Position numbers and translations under genes: made by a program | NCBI RefSeq assembly: GCF_036240795.1 | Contig: NZ_CP108454.1 | Coordinates: 6,880,001-6,944,000 of the forward strand | Source of the DNA: Streptomyces sp. NBC_01268 | GTDB taxonomy: Bacteria > Actinomycetota > Actinomycetes > Streptomycetales > Streptomycetaceae | DNA length: 64,000 nt | Direction: 5' to 3' | Shown: one piece after another, positions 49,674 to 59,223 of the stretch | Layout of the letters: each line of letters starts with the position of its first letter | How positions within the stretch are numbered: position 1 is the stretch's first letter | The notes under the pieces: model-generated | Told to the model about the DNA's origin: nothing | Databases searched by the model: none | The model's input: the letters and a program-made list of their open reading frames with translations, nothing else

Positions 49674-50699
49674 TCAGGCCGAAGCGCGCCGGACCAGGTC
49701 CGTCGGGGTGATCAGGGCCTCGACGCGTTCGCCGTCCAGCGTGCGCATCAGCTGGCGGACCATCAGGCGGCCCATGCCCTCGATGTCCTGACGGATCGTC
49801 GTCAGCGGAGGAGAGGTCGTCTCCGCCACCGCGGGCATGTCGTCGAAGCCGACGACGGCCACGTCCTCCGGGACCCGGGCGCCCCGCTCCCGCAGGACCT
49901 CCAGGGCGCCCGCCGCCATCAGGTCGTTGGCGGCGAAGACCGCGTCGAGGTCCGTCCGGCTGTCCAGGAGCGCGGCCATCGCCCGGGCGCCGCTCTCCCG
50001 GGTGAAGTCGCCGTCCGCGATCAAGTCCGGGTCGGTGTCCGGGAGTTCGTCCCGGTAGCCGTGGAGGCGGTCCAGGGCCGAGGTCTGGTCGAGCGGGCCC
50101 GCGATGTGGGCGATGCGGCTGCGGCCGAGGGAGCGCAGGTGGCGTACGGCGGCGCGGGCGCCGCCCCGGTTGTCGCAGTCGACGTACGGCACCTCGGGCC
50201 GGCCGTCCGGGCCGGTCCAGCCGGGACGGCCGCCGAAGACCGTCGGGAGGTGGGCCCGCCGGATGATCGCGGGCAGTTCGTCGTCGTCGTGGAGCGAGAA
50301 GGCGAGCGCGCCGTCCACGTGCCCGCCGCCCAGATAGCGCGCGATGCGCTCGTGGTCGCCCGAGTCCTCCACCCACAGCAGCACCAACTGGGTGTCGTGG
50401 GCGCTCAGTTCCCGGCTGATGCCCCGCACCTGGCGCTCGAAGAACGGATCCGAGAAGATCCGGAACTCCGGCTCGGCGATGATCACCGCGACGGCTCCGT
50501 TGCGCCGGGTCACCAGGGTGCGCGCGGCGTGGTTCGGGATGTAGCCGAGCTCGTCGACGGCCTTGCGGACCTTCTCCACCAGGACTTCGCGCACGCCCGC
50601 GCCGCCGTTCACGACCCGGGACACGGTCGCCCGGGACACGCCCGCCCGCGCGGCGACCTCTTCCAGGGTGGGGCGCCCACCGGGCACGGTTTCGCTCAA
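49674..50699 (-). CDS. LacI-family repressor of the beta-glucoside locus
   Basis: This 341-aa regulator has the LacI headpiece (PTLEEVAARAGVSRATVSRVVNG) with the hinge helix H-A-A-R-T-L. The periplasmic-binding-like core has GGRPGWTG, AHIAGPLDQTSALDRLHGYRD and VVGFDDMPAVAETTSPPLTT. I prefer TTG 50699, with GAGGAG 6 nt upstream, over GTG 50765, which has no ribosome site; both give valid proteins. It is the first gene of the strand-aligned locus and probably senses the imported sugar or its product. A variant operator sits upstream of it too. Confidence 0.9.
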   Translation of the reverse strand: MSETVPGGRPTLEEVAARAGVSRATVSRVVNGGAGVREVLVEKVRKAVDELGYIPNHAARTLVTRRNGAVAVIIAEPEFRIFSDPFFERQVRGISRELSAHDTQLVLLWVEDSGDHERIARYLGGGHVDGALAFSLHDDDELPAIIRRAHLPTVFGGRPGWTGPDGRPEVPYVDCDNRGGARAAVRHLRSLGRSRIAHIAGPLDQTSALDRLHGYRDELPDTDPDLIADGDFTRESGARAMAALLDSRTDLDAVFAANDLMAAGALEVLRERGARVPEDVAVVGFDDMPAVAETTSPPLTTIRQDIEGMGRLMVRQLMRTLDGERVEALITPTDLVRRASA

Positions 50700-50782
50700 G
50701 GCCGGCTCCTCGGGGCGTCGCGGCGGTTCGGTACTGACGCCACGAGGGTAACCGGTCGGCCCCACGCGCCGGGCCCGCTCGG

Positions 50783-50795
50783 GAAAGCGCTCTCA
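50783..50795. promoter_or_regulatory. Imperfect LacI operator GAAAGCGCTCTCA upstream of the regulator gene
   Basis: It shares the AGCGCTCTCA right half of the perfect operator at 49518 and lies 84 nt upstream of the TTG start, so the repressor may act on its own gene. Confidence 0.55.
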
Positions 50796-50829
50796 CCCCG
50801 GGTTCCCGTCCTCCCGCCGCCACGCGCGC

Positions 50830-50870
50830 TCGCCGTGTCCCTCCCGCCGGCGCGGGGAAGGACACGGCGA
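50830..50870 (-). terminator. Terminator between M1 peptidase and LacI genes
   Basis: TCGCCGTGTCC (50830-50840) pairs with GGACACGGCGA (50860-50870), and the inner part extends the stem through TCCCGC/GCGGGGA with one bulge. It separates the two same-strand genes. Confidence 0.75.
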
Positions 50871-50891
50871 ACCGTCAGCGGGGCACTCGGC

Positions 50892-52451
50892 TCAGTGCCG
50901 GTCGTTCTCGTGGACCGTGTTCGTCTCCGCGATCTTCTTCCACGACTTCGGCTGCACCGGCTTCGGGGCCGCGCCCTTCGCCGTGCCCGCGGTCGCGCCC
51001 TTCGCCGAACGCGCCGCCGGGGCCGCCGCGCGAGCCTTCGGGCCCGCCTCGGCCGCGGCGGCGGCCGCCGGCTTCACCGGCTGGTAGAGCCAGGTGTCGA
51101 AGAGGCCCGCCAGCGGCTTGCCCGAGACCTTCTCCGCGTACTTCACGAAGTCGGACACCTTGGCGTTGCCGTACGCGTGCTCCTGCGGCCAGCCCTTGAG
51201 GATCGCGAAGAAGTCCTCGTCGCCGACCTCGTTGCGCAGCGCCTGCAGCGCCAGCGCGCCCCGGTCGTACACGGCGGCGTGGAACTGGTCCTCCGCACCC
51301 GGGTCGCCCGGCTTCACCGTCCAGAACGGGTCGTCGGCCGCGCGCGTGTCGTACACGTAGTCCGCGAGCTCCTGCGCCGTGCCCTCGCCCTCCTTCTCCG
51401 ACCACAGCCACTGGCTGTAGCGGGCGAAGCCCTCGTTGATCCAGATGTCCTTCCAGTCGGCGACCGAGACGCTGTCGCCGTACCACTGGTGGGCCAGCTC
51501 GTGGACGACGACCGAGACGTTCGCGCCGTTGGCGAACTGCCGCGGGCTGTAGAACGGGCGGGTCTGCGTCTCCAGGGCGAAGCCGCTGGTCACGTTCGGG
51601 ACGTAGCCGCCGAGGGAGTTGAAGGGGTACGGGCCGAAGACCGACTCCAGCCACTCCGCGACCTCGGTGGTGCGCTCGATGGAGGCGCGGGCCGCACCGG
51701 CGTTGTCGCCCAGGTCCTTGCTGTACGCGTTGAGGACCGGCAGGCCGTTCGCCGTCTTGTCCGTCGTGATGTCGAACCTGCCGACCGCCAGCGTGGCGAG
51801 GTACGTGGCCTGCGGCTTGTTGGAGCGCCAGTTGAAGCGCGTCCAGCCCAGCTTCGAGGACTGCGACTGCAGCACGCCGTTGCTGATGGCCTGGTGGCCG
51901 TCCGGCACCAGGACGGAGACGTCGAAGGTCGCCTTGTCCAGCGGGTGGTCGTTGGACGGGAACCACCAGACGGCCGAATCCGGCTCCTGCGCGGCGACGC
52001 CGCCGTCCGGGGTGCGGGCCCAGGCGGACCAGCCGCCTATCTTCACCTCGGACGGCTTGCCCGCGTAACGGACCACGATCGAGACCGACTTGTTCTTCTC
52101 CAGCGGCGTGACCGGCGTGATCTCCAGCTCGTGGTCGCCGGAGGCGGCGAACTTCGCGACGCGCCCGTTCACCCGTACCTCGCTGACCTTCAGACCGAGG
52201 TCCAGGTTGAAGCGGGACAGGTTCTGCCTGGTGGTGGCCACCAGCGTCGCCGTGCCCTCCAACAGGTCCGTCGCGGGCTCGTACTTCAGCCGCAGGTCGT
52301 AGTGCGAGACGTCGTAGCCGCCGTTGCCGCTGGCGGGGTAGTAGGAGTCGCCGATGCCCGGGGCGCCCGGGGTGAAGTCGGCGGCCGATGCCGGGATCGC
52401 CAGCAGCAGGCCGGCCGCGAGGGCGCTCGGAACGATGATTCTGCGGTGCAC
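50892..52451 (-). CDS. Secreted M1-family metallopeptidase
   Basis: This 519-aa exported zinc peptidase has a signal peptide ending near ASA (residue 23). The zinc site is H317-E318-L-A-H321 followed 18 residues later by E340 in INEGFARY, the M1 pattern HExxH-x18-E. The exopeptidase loop, GxMEN in most aminopeptidases, reads GFALETQ (around 290-296), as in some actinobacterial members. A long Ala-rich C-terminal tail (from about 450) is unusual and may be a linker. The gene is divergent from the S15 gene. Confidence 0.93.
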   Translation of the reverse strand: MHRRIIVPSALAAGLLLAIPASAADFTPGAPGIGDSYYPASGNGGYDVSHYDLRLKYEPATDLLEGTATLVATTRQNLSRFNLDLGLKVSEVRVNGRVAKFAASGDHELEITPVTPLEKNKSVSIVVRYAGKPSEVKIGGWSAWARTPDGGVAAQEPDSAVWWFPSNDHPLDKATFDVSVLVPDGHQAISNGVLQSQSSKLGWTRFNWRSNKPQATYLATLAVGRFDITTDKTANGLPVLNAYSKDLGDNAGAARASIERTTEVAEWLESVFGPYPFNSLGGYVPNVTSGFALETQTRPFYSPRQFANGANVSVVVHELAHQWYGDSVSVADWKDIWINEGFARYSQWLWSEKEGEGTAQELADYVYDTRAADDPFWTVKPGDPGAEDQFHAAVYDRGALALQALRNEVGDEDFFAILKGWPQEHAYGNAKVSDFVKYAEKVSGKPLAGLFDTWLYQPVKPAAAAAAEAGPKARAAAPAARSAKGATAGTAKGAAPKPVQPKSWKKIAETNTVHENDRH

Positions 52452-52618
52452 GGGTGCTCCCCAAGTCGTAAGAATCGTAAGACGCGCGGGTGGTCGTCGG
52501 TCCTTAGCGACACTATTCAGCCCCCCGACGGGCCGTCACGTCCAGAGCACCCCCCGTCACATGATCGCCATTCGGCCGACATGAACCCCCCGCACCCCAT
52601 GTCCCCTACGGCACTCTT

Positions 52619-52646
52619 TTGCTGGGTGGTCGGCGGACGGTACGTT
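52619..52646 (+). promoter_or_regulatory. Promoter of the S15 peptidase gene, leaderless
   Basis: -35 TTGCTG (52619-52624), 16 nt, -10 TACGTT (52641-52646), then 7 nt to the ATG at 52654. Confidence 0.55.
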
Positions 52647-52653
52647 CCGCCCC

Positions 52654-54666
52654 ATGCCGATACGTGTGCGGAGAACCCGTCGAGCTCGTCTGTCGTGCAG
52701 AACGCTGGCCGTCGCCGCCACGGCGGCCCTGATGGCCGCCTTCGCCCCGGCCGCCGGGGCCCAGCCGGCCGACGCCCGCACGGGCGCCGGAGCACGGGAG
52801 TCCGCGCCCGTCTACTCCTACGCGGACGCCGTCCGCGAGTCCGTCTGGGTCGACACCGGCCTCGACGCGGACGCCGACGGACGCACCGACCGGGTGGCCG
52901 TCGACATCGTCCGCCCCCGCGAAGCGGCCGCGGCCGGCCGGAGGATCCCGGTCATCATGGACGCCAGCCCCTACTACGCCTGCTGCGGCCGGGGCAACGA
53001 GGGCCAGCGCAAGACCTATGACGCCGACGGCAACCCCGTCCAGTTCCCGCTGTTCTACGACAACTACTTCGTCCCGCGCGGGTACGCGTTCGTCGCCGTC
53101 GACCTCGCCGGCACCAGCCGCTCCGACGGCTGCGACGACGTCGGCGGACGCTCCGACGTCCAGTCCGCCAAGGCCGTCGTCGACTGGCTGAACGGCCGCG
53201 CCCGCGGCTACACCACCCGCACCGGAACCGACCGGGCCCGCGCCACCACCTGGTCCACCGGCAACGTCGGCATGATCGGCAAGAGCTGGGACGGCACCAT
53301 CGCCAACGGCGTGGCCGCGACCGGCGTCGAGGGCCTGCGCACCATCGTCCCCATCGGCTCGATCTCGTCCTGGTACGACTACTTCCACTCCCAGGGCGCC
53401 CCGCTCTACGACGCCAACCCCACCTGGCTCGCCGACTACGTCAACAGCCCCGACGCCCAGGCCCGTTGCGGTGCCGTCCAGGAACGGATCGCGAAGGCCA
53501 CGCCGTACAGCGGCGACTGGACCCCGGCCTGGAGCGAGCGGAACTACGTCGCCGACGCCCGGAAGGTGAAGGCCAGCGTCTTCGTCGTGCACGGACAGCA
53601 GGACCTCAACGTGCGCGCCAACCAGTTCGGCCAGTGGTGGGACGCCCTCGCCGCGAACGGGGTCGAGCGCAAGATCTGGCTCTCCCAGACCGGCCACGTC
53701 GACCCCTTCGACTTCCGGCGCGCCGACTGGGTCCGCACCCTGCACCGCTGGTTCGACCACTACCTCCTCGGCCACGACAACGGCATCGACCGCGAACCGA
53801 TGGCCGACGTCGAGCGCGCCCCCGACCGCTGGACCACCGACCGCGTCTGGCCGGCCCGCGGCACCGCGTCGACCGTGCTGCGCCCCACCGCGGGCGGCGC
53901 CCCGGGAGTCGGCGGCCTCGGCCGCACCCCCGCCCCGCGCGGCGCCACCGAGACCTTCACGGACGACCCGGCCCTGAGCGAGCTCGACTGGGCCGCCGGC
54001 ATCGACCGGTCCACCCCCGCCAAGGCCGGGTTCAGCACCGCCCCGCTCACCCGCGACCTGCGCGTCTCCGGATCCTCCACGGTCACCGTCACGGCCACCC
54101 CGACGACGTCCAGCGCCCACCTGAGCGCCGTCCTCGTCGACCTCGGCCCCGACACCATCCGGGCCTACACGGAGGCCGGTGAAGGCATCAGCACCCTCAC
54201 CGAGCGCACCTGCTGGGGCGCGAGCACCCCCGGCGACAGCGCCTGCTTCAAGGAGACGAAGGCGCGCACGGCGGACGTCGGGTACACGGTGGTCAGCCGC
54301 GGCTGGGCCGACCTCGGCACCTGGGCCGACCCCCGCCAGGGCCGGCCGCTCACCCCGGGACGGGCGTACACGATGACCCTGAGGCTGGCGCCCACCGACC
54401 ACGTCGTCCCGGCCGGACACCGCCTCGCCCTGATCGTCGCCGGCACCGACAAGGACCTCCTCGACCCGCCGGCGACGCGGCCGACCGTCACCCTCGACCT
54501 GACCCGCACCTGGGCCCGGGTGCCGCTGCTCGGCGGGGCCGCGGCCTTCGACCGGGCGACCGCCGGTGACCTCGGACGGGTCGGCCGCGTTCAGCCCGGT
54601 GACGCCCCGGCCGGCCGTGCCGCACCCGCGCGGACCGGCGCCCCGATCCCCGGTGAGGCCCGATGA
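52654..54666 (+). CDS. Secreted S15-family Xaa-Pro dipeptidyl-peptidase
   Basis: This 670-aa exported serine peptidase has a basic signal peptide to about residue 36. The S15 nucleophile is Ser211 in [12 protein letters not shown], the acid is in [11 protein letters not shown], and the His in SQTGHVDPF completes the triad. A C-terminal jelly-roll domain (about 415-620) is normal for the family. Cleaving X-Pro dipeptides from protein fragments is the likely job. It overlaps the M14 gene by ATGA (54663-54666). Confidence 0.93.
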   Translation: MPIRVRRTRRARLSCRTLAVAATAALMAAFAPAAGAQPADARTGAGARESAPVYSYADAVRESVWVDTGLDADADGRTDRVAVDIVRPREAAAAGRRIPVIMDASPYYACCGRGNEGQRKTYDADGNPVQFPLFYDNYFVPRGYAFVAVDLAGTSRSDGCDDVGGRSDVQSAKAVVDWLNGRARGYTTRTGTDRARATTWSTGNVGMIGKSWDGTIANGVAATGVEGLRTIVPIGSISSWYDYFHSQGAPLYDANPTWLADYVNSPDAQARCGAVQERIAKATPYSGDWTPAWSERNYVADARKVKASVFVVHGQQDLNVRANQFGQWWDALAANGVERKIWLSQTGHVDPFDFRRADWVRTLHRWFDHYLLGHDNGIDREPMADVERAPDRWTTDRVWPARGTASTVLRPTAGGAPGVGGLGRTPAPRGATETFTDDPALSELDWAAGIDRSTPAKAGFSTAPLTRDLRVSGSSTVTVTATPTTSSAHLSAVLVDLGPDTIRAYTEAGEGISTLTERTCWGASTPGDSACFKETKARTADVGYTVVSRGWADLGTWADPRQGRPLTPGRAYTMTLRLAPTDHVVPAGHRLALIVAGTDKDLLDPPATRPTVTLDLTRTWARVPLLGGAAAFDRATAGDLGRVGRVQPGDAPAGRAAPARTGAPIPGEAR

Positions 54667-55967
54667 CCCGCACCTCCCGCGCCCGGCGGCGCGCGCTCAC
54701 CCTCGCGGTGGGCGCCGCCGCCCTGGCCCTGCCCCTGCTCGCCACGCCGACCGAGGCCGCGGGCGGCCCGCCCCCGCCACCGCCCCCGCGGACCGGGTTC
54801 GAGACCAGCGACGGCGCCCGGTGGACCACCGAGGCGGACGAAGGGTCCTTCCTCGCCGCGGTGGACCGGGGCAGCCCGCGCCTGTCGGTCCGCACGATCG
54901 GCACCACGAAGCAGGGCCGCCCGCTGAACCTCGCCACCCTGGGCACCGGCGCCACGACCGTGCTGCTCGTCTGCTCCCAGCACGGCGACGAGCCCGCCGG
55001 CCGGGAGACCTGCCTGAGCACCCTGCGGGACCTCGCCTACGCCCGGGACGCGGGGACCCGCCGCTTCCTCGCCCGCACCACCCTCCTCGTCGTCCCCACC
55101 GCCAACCCCGACGGCCGGGAGGCCGACACGCGGGGCAACGCCGACGGGGTCGACATCAACCGCGACCACCTGGCCCTGCGCACCGCCGAGACACGGGCGC
55201 TGGCCGCGGTCATCCGGGACCGGCGCCCCGAGCTGGTCTACGACCTCCACGAGTACGGGGCCACCCCGCCGTATTACGACAAGGACCTGCTGGCCCTCTG
55301 GCCGCGCAACCTCAACACCGACCCGCGCGTCCACGCCGAGTCCCGCACCCTGTCCGAGACGTACGTGCGGCCCGCGGGCGTCCGCGCCGGATTCGGCACC
55401 GGCATCTACGGCATCTGGACCGACCCGCTCACCGGCGATCCGATCAAGCAGGTCGCGGGCGACGGCCAGGAGCGCATCCTGCGCAACACGGCGGGCCTCA
55501 AGCACGCCGTGGGGCTGCTCGTGGAGACCCGCGAGGACGCTCGCGACCAGGCCGAGCGGGACGACCCGGCGCTGAACCACCGCCGCCGGGTGACCACCCA
55601 GAAGGCCGCCCTCAAGGGCCTGTTCGGCTACCTGGACGGGCGCCGCGCCCCGCTCGCCACGGCCACCGCCCTGGCCCGCCACACCGGCTTCGCCGACCGC
55701 GGTCCCGTCCTCCTGGGCGGCGCCGACAACGACCCGGCCGAACCGTCCGAGATCCTCCGCGACCCGCCCTGCGCGTACCGTCTGACACCTGGTCAGTACG
55801 CGGAGTCCAAGGACGAGTTGGAACTGCACGGCCTCGTCGTGCGGGTGCGCGGGGACGGTGGTGCGGTCGTTCCGCTCCGCCAGTCGCAGCGCGCTCTGGT
55901 GTCCCTGCTGCTCGATCCCGGCGCCGCCTACGGGCTGACTCGGGGAGAGCCGGTGGAGAGCTGTTGA
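54663..55967 (+). CDS. Secreted M14-family zinc carboxypeptidase
   Basis: This 434-aa exported peptidase has a signal peptide (to about residue 32) followed by a proline run. The zinc ligands begin with H107 and E110 in SQHGDEPAG. Later motifs include [22 protein letters not shown] and the third His in YDLHEYGA. The catalytic Glu is probably in [11 protein letters not shown]. Coupled translation with the S15 peptidase implies joint function in peptide scavenging. An extra C-terminal domain of unknown role follows from about residue 300. Confidence 0.9.
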   Translation: MTRTSRARRRALTLAVGAAALALPLLATPTEAAGGPPPPPPPRTGFETSDGARWTTEADEGSFLAAVDRGSPRLSVRTIGTTKQGRPLNLATLGTGATTVLLVCSQHGDEPAGRETCLSTLRDLAYARDAGTRRFLARTTLLVVPTANPDGREADTRGNADGVDINRDHLALRTAETRALAAVIRDRRPELVYDLHEYGATPPYYDKDLLALWPRNLNTDPRVHAESRTLSETYVRPAGVRAGFGTGIYGIWTDPLTGDPIKQVAGDGQERILRNTAGLKHAVGLLVETREDARDQAERDDPALNHRRRVTTQKAALKGLFGYLDGRRAPLATATALARHTGFADRGPVLLGGADNDPAEPSEILRDPPCAYRLTPGQYAESKDELELHGLVVRVRGDGGAVVPLRQSQRALVSLLLDPGAAYGLTRGEPVESC

Positions 55968-56022
55968 GGAAGCGGTGTGGGGTGGCGTCGCGGCCGGGTT
56001 TCCCGATCGTTCCGGGCTAGCG

Positions 56023-56036
56023 TTACCGGTCGGTAA
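56023..56036. promoter_or_regulatory. Palindrome TTACCG-GT-CGGTAA
   Basis: Exact 6-nt arms lie 25 nt upstream of the small secreted protein start. The same arms occur at 15645 with a 1-nt spacer. Confidence 0.5.
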
Positions 56037-56061
56037 TGACCATGCCCGCTGGGAGCGACCC

Positions 56062-56370
56062 ATGAACCACGCGACGCCACTGCGCCGCACCCTGTCCGCA
56101 CTCGCCGCCACGACCCTGCTGGCCGGGGGCCTGCTGCTCGGTCAGACGGCCACGGCCCCGGCGGCCCAGGCCGCCGGCAAGCCCGTCGTCTGCAACGTGC
56201 CCAAGATGCGCCAGGAGTCCCACGCGCTGCGCGTGAAGGCGGCCAAGCTGCAGAACCTCGGGGCCAAGGCCGAGGCCCGCAAGGCCCGTGCCCAGGCGGA
56301 CGCGCTCGACCGCAGGATCAAGAGCTGCGTCGACGCGGACGACCACGCCCAGAAGCCCTTCCCGGGCTGA
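56062..56370 (+). CDS. Small secreted protein
   Basis: This 102-aa exported protein has a signal peptide (residues 1-37, cut near AQAAG). The mature part has one Cys at each end (VVCNVPKM and IKSCVDAD), presumably a disulfide, around a highly charged helix rich in Lys, Ala and Arg. A GGGAGCG ribosome site precedes ATG 56062. I do not recognise the family. A palindrome upstream suggests regulation, and a strong terminator follows. Confidence 0.78.
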   Translation: MNHATPLRRTLSALAATTLLAGGLLLGQTATAPAAQAAGKPVVCNVPKMRQESHALRVKAAKLQNLGAKAEARKARAQADALDRRIKSCVDADDHAQKPFPG

Positions 56371-56383
56371 CCGACGCCGCACG

Positions 56384-56427
56384 CGGACACGCCCGCCCGT
56401 TCCCCCGGGAACGCGCGGGCGTGTCCG
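56384..56427. terminator. Long hairpin between small secreted protein and oxidase genes
   Basis: A 13-bp stem (56384-56396 with 56415-56427) encloses a second stem CGTTCC/GGAACG. It lies between convergent genes and can serve both. Confidence 0.85.
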
Positions 56428-56462
56428 TCGTCCGTCCTGTGCCGTCCGGCCCGGGCCCCGCG

Positions 56463-57476
56463 TCACCCCCCGCAGACCAGCTCCGCCGCCCGCTCCGCGC
56501 ACCCCCACGCGACGGTGACCCCCGCCCCGCCGTGCCCGTAGTTGTGCACGAGCAGCCCGCCGCCCGGCAGCTCCTCCGCCTCGATGCGCACCCCGCCCGC
56601 CCGTGCCGGCCGCAGCCCCACGCGGTGCCCCAGGATCCGGGCGCCCGCTATCTCGGGCCGGATCCGCGCGCACCGGGCCACGATGCGCGCCGCGGTCGCC
56701 GGATCGGGCTCCGGGCTCTCGGCGCCCTCCTGGGCGGTGCCGCCCAGGATCAGCCGCCCGGGCTGCGGGAAGAAGTAGGTCGTTTCGGTGGACGCCCCGT
56801 CGGCGGCCGTGAACCAGGTGTCCACGCCCGGGTTCTCCACCAGCACCAGCTGCCCCCGCACCGGCCGCAGTCGCGGGTCCGGGGCCAGCTCCCGCGCCGC
56901 GAGCCCCGTGCAGTCCACCACGACCCGCGCCTCGGCGGCGGCCTCGGCGAAGCCGGTCCCCGTCACCGCGCGCCGCTCGAAGGAGCCGCCCAGCTCCTCG
57001 AACCGCGCCCGGAGCCAGGCCAGGTGCACCGGCATGTCGACCAGCGGCAGGCGGGCGGCGAGCCCCACCGCGTACGGCCCCGGCACCTCGTCCGGCGAAA
57101 GCTGCCGCAGCCCCTCGACCTCCTTCGCCCAGTCGCCGAGCCCGTCGAGGACGGTGTCGGCGTGGACGCCGGGCACCAGCCGTACCCCGGTCGCCGAGGG
57201 GTCGGCGGCCAGCTCCTCGTACCGGCGCAGCGAGGTGAGCGACCAGGCGCCGACCTCCGCCTCCGGTTCGATCCGGTACGGCCACCACAGTGCGCCCGCC
57301 ACCGCCGAGGTCGTCGCCGCCACCCCGTCCCGTGACCAGACCCGCACCCGCAGCCCCCGCTCGGCGAGCCGGATCGCCGTCGTCAGCCCGACGACCCCGC
57401 CGCCCACCACGAGCACTCCGCTGTCCCCGCCGACGTCCCTGCCCTTGGCCCTGCCCCTGCCCCTGTCTCTGTCCAT
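56463..57476 (-). CDS. D-amino-acid oxidase-like FAD oxidoreductase
   Basis: This 337-aa flavoenzyme has the Rossmann loop VLVVGGGVVGLTTAIRLAERG and AGALWWPYRIEP. DAO-type substrate and FAD segments follow: VDCTGLAARELAPDP, VRGQLVLVENPG, and the C-terminal HNYGHGGAGVTVAWG with the HGG-type flavin contact. It should oxidise D-amino acids to keto acids and hydrogen peroxide. ATG 57476 lies 6 nt after a TACGGT box (leaderless). The first 15 codons are a low-complexity Asp/Arg/Gly run. Cytoplasmic by sequence. Confidence 0.92.
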   Translation of the reverse strand: MDRDRGRGRAKGRDVGGDSGVLVVGGGVVGLTTAIRLAERGLRVRVWSRDGVAATTSAVAGALWWPYRIEPEAEVGAWSLTSLRRYEELAADPSATGVRLVPGVHADTVLDGLGDWAKEVEGLRQLSPDEVPGPYAVGLAARLPLVDMPVHLAWLRARFEELGGSFERRAVTGTGFAEAAAEARVVVDCTGLAARELAPDPRLRPVRGQLVLVENPGVDTWFTAADGASTETTYFFPQPGRLILGGTAQEGAESPEPDPATAARIVARCARIRPEIAGARILGHRVGLRPARAGGVRIEAEELPGGGLLVHNYGHGGAGVTVAWGCAERAAELVCGG

Positions 57477-57482
57477 GACGGG

Positions 57483-57488
57483 ACCGTA
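57483..57488 (-). promoter_or_regulatory. -10 box TACGGT, leaderless start of the oxidase gene
   Basis: On the minus strand TACGGT, 6 nt, then ATG at 57476. Confidence 0.45.
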
Positions 57489-57569
57489 CCGACCGGAGGG
57501 GTCCGGCACGCACGCCATCGCGCAGGAATCCCGGCGGACGCTCGTGCCGCCCCCGCTCCCCGCCTCACC

Positions 57570-57575
57570 TAGGAT
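57570..57575 (+). promoter_or_regulatory. -10 box TAGGAT of the second ABC-F gene
   Basis: TAGGAT, 10 nt, then ATG at 57586. A near-leaderless transcript is expected; there is no ribosome site. Confidence 0.4.
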
Positions 57576-57585
57576 TCATCCCCTG

Positions 57586-59223
57586 ATGACTGCCACCCTC
57601 GTCGCCAAGAACCTCGCCGCCGGCCACGGCGACCGCTCCCTCTTCTCCGGGCTCGACCTCGTCGTCGCCCCCGGGGACGTCATCGGCCTCGTCGGGGTCA
57701 ACGGGGCCGGGAAGTCCACGCTGCTGCGCCTGCTCGCGGGCCTCGACACCCCCGAGGACGGTGAGCTGCGCCTCTCGCCGCCCACTGCGTCCGTCGGGCA
57801 CCTCCCGCAGGAGCCGGAGCGGCGCGAGGGCGAGACCGTGCGCGCGTTCCTGGCCCGCCGCACCGGGGTCGCGGCCGCGCAGGCCGCGATGGACGAGGCC
57901 ACCCAGGGCCTCGTCGACGGCACGCCCGGCGCCGACGACGCGTACGCCGTGAGCCTGGAGCGCTGGCTCGACCTCGGCGGCGCCGACCTCGACGAGCGGG
58001 CCGAGGAGGTCGCCGGCTCCCTCGGCCTCACCGTCGGGCTCGACCAGCCGATGACCGGCCTCTCCGGAGGCCAGGCCGCCCGCGCGGGTCTCGCCTCCCT
58101 CCTGCTCTCCCGCTACGACGTCTTCCTCCTCGACGAGCCCACCAACGACCTCGACCTGGAGGGCCTGGAGCGCCTCGAAGCCTTCGTGCAGGGGCTGCGC
58201 GCGGGCACCGTCGTCATCAGCCACGACCGCGAGTTCCTCACCCGCACCGTCACCAAGGTCCTCGAACTCGACCTCGCCCAGCAGCAGATCACGCTCTACG
58301 GCGGCGGGTACGACGCCTACCTGGAGGAGCGGGACACCGCACGGCGGCACGCCCGCGAGGACTACGAGGAGTACGCCGACAAGAAGGCCGCCCTGGAGGG
58401 GCGCGCCCTCATGCAGCGCAACTGGATGGACAAGGGCGTCCGCAACGCGCGCCGCAAGTCCACCGACAACGACAAGATCGGGCGCAAGCTGCGCGGCGAG
58501 TCCAGCGAGAAGCAGGCCGCGAAGGCCCGCCAGACGCAGCGCATGATCGAGCGCCTGGACGTCGTCGACGAACCCCGCAAGGAGTGGGAGCTGCGCATGG
58601 AGATCGCGGCGGCCCCGCGTTCCGGCGCGGTCGTGGCCACCCTGCGCGAGGCCGCGGTGCGCCGCGGCGACTTCTCGTTCGGGCCCGCCACCCTCCAGGT
58701 CGACTGGGCCGACCGGGTCGCGATCACCGGCGCCAACGGGGCCGGCAAGTCGACCCTGCTCGCCGCGCTGCTCGGCCGGCTGCCGCTGGACTCCGGCGAC
58801 GCGGCCCTCGGCCCGGGCGTCGTGGTCGGCGAGGTCGACCAGGCCCGCAAGCTGTTCCACGGTACGGAGACGCTGCTGGAGGCGTTCTGCGCCGCCGTCC
58901 CCGAGACGGAGCCGGCCGAGGTCCGCACGCTGCTCGCCAAGTTCGGCCTCAAGGCCGAGCACGTGCTGCGGCCCGCGACCACGCTGTCGCCCGGCGAGCG
59001 CACCCGGGCCGCGCTCGCGCTGCTCCAGGGCCGCGGGGTCAACCTGCTCGTCCTGGACGAGCCGACCAACCACCTGGACCTGCCCGCGATCGAGCAGCTG
59101 GAGTCCGCCCTCGACTCGTACGACGGCACCCTGCTCCTCGTCACCCACGACCGGCGGATGCTGGACGCGGTCCGCACCACCCGGCGCGTCGAGGTCGCCG
59201 ACGGCAAGGTGACGGAGCTCTGA
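57586..59223 (+). CDS. ABC-F family ATPase (second copy)
   Basis: This 545-aa cytoplasmic protein has two ABC domains: Walker A GVNGAGKST and GANGAGKST, signatures LSGGQ and LSPGE, Walker B LLDEPTNDLD and VLDEPTNHLD. The linker (RRHAREDYEEYADKKAALEGRA region) is of the EttA/Uup-like kind rather than the one at 27159. ABC-F proteins act on the ribosome. The gene opens an operon with a ComB-like and a helical protein; their starts overlap, so all are co-translated. Confidence 0.93.
   Translation: MTATLVAKNLAAGHGDRSLFSGLDLVVAPGDVIGLVGVNGAGKSTLLRLLAGLDTPEDGELRLSPPTASVGHLPQEPERREGETVRAFLARRTGVAAAQAAMDEATQGLVDGTPGADDAYAVSLERWLDLGGADLDERAEEVAGSLGLTVGLDQPMTGLSGGQAARAGLASLLLSRYDVFLLDEPTNDLDLEGLERLEAFVQGLRAGTVVISHDREFLTRTVTKVLELDLAQQQITLYGGGYDAYLEERDTARRHAREDYEEYADKKAALEGRALMQRNWMDKGVRNARRKSTDNDKIGRKLRGESSEKQAAKARQTQRMIERLDVVDEPRKEWELRMEIAAAPRSGAVVATLREAAVRRGDFSFGPATLQVDWADRVAITGANGAGKSTLLAALLGRLPLDSGDAALGPGVVVGEVDQARKLFHGTETLLEAFCAAVPETEPAEVRTLLAKFGLKAEHVLRPATTLSPGERTRAALALLQGRGVNLLVLDEPTNHLDLPAIEQLESALDSYDGTLLLVTHDRRMLDAVRTTRRVEVADGKVTEL

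Noticed and set aside
50061..53021. A 986-codon plus-strand frame opposite LacI and M1 peptidase
   Set aside because: It is antisense to two well-supported genes, with low-complexity translation.
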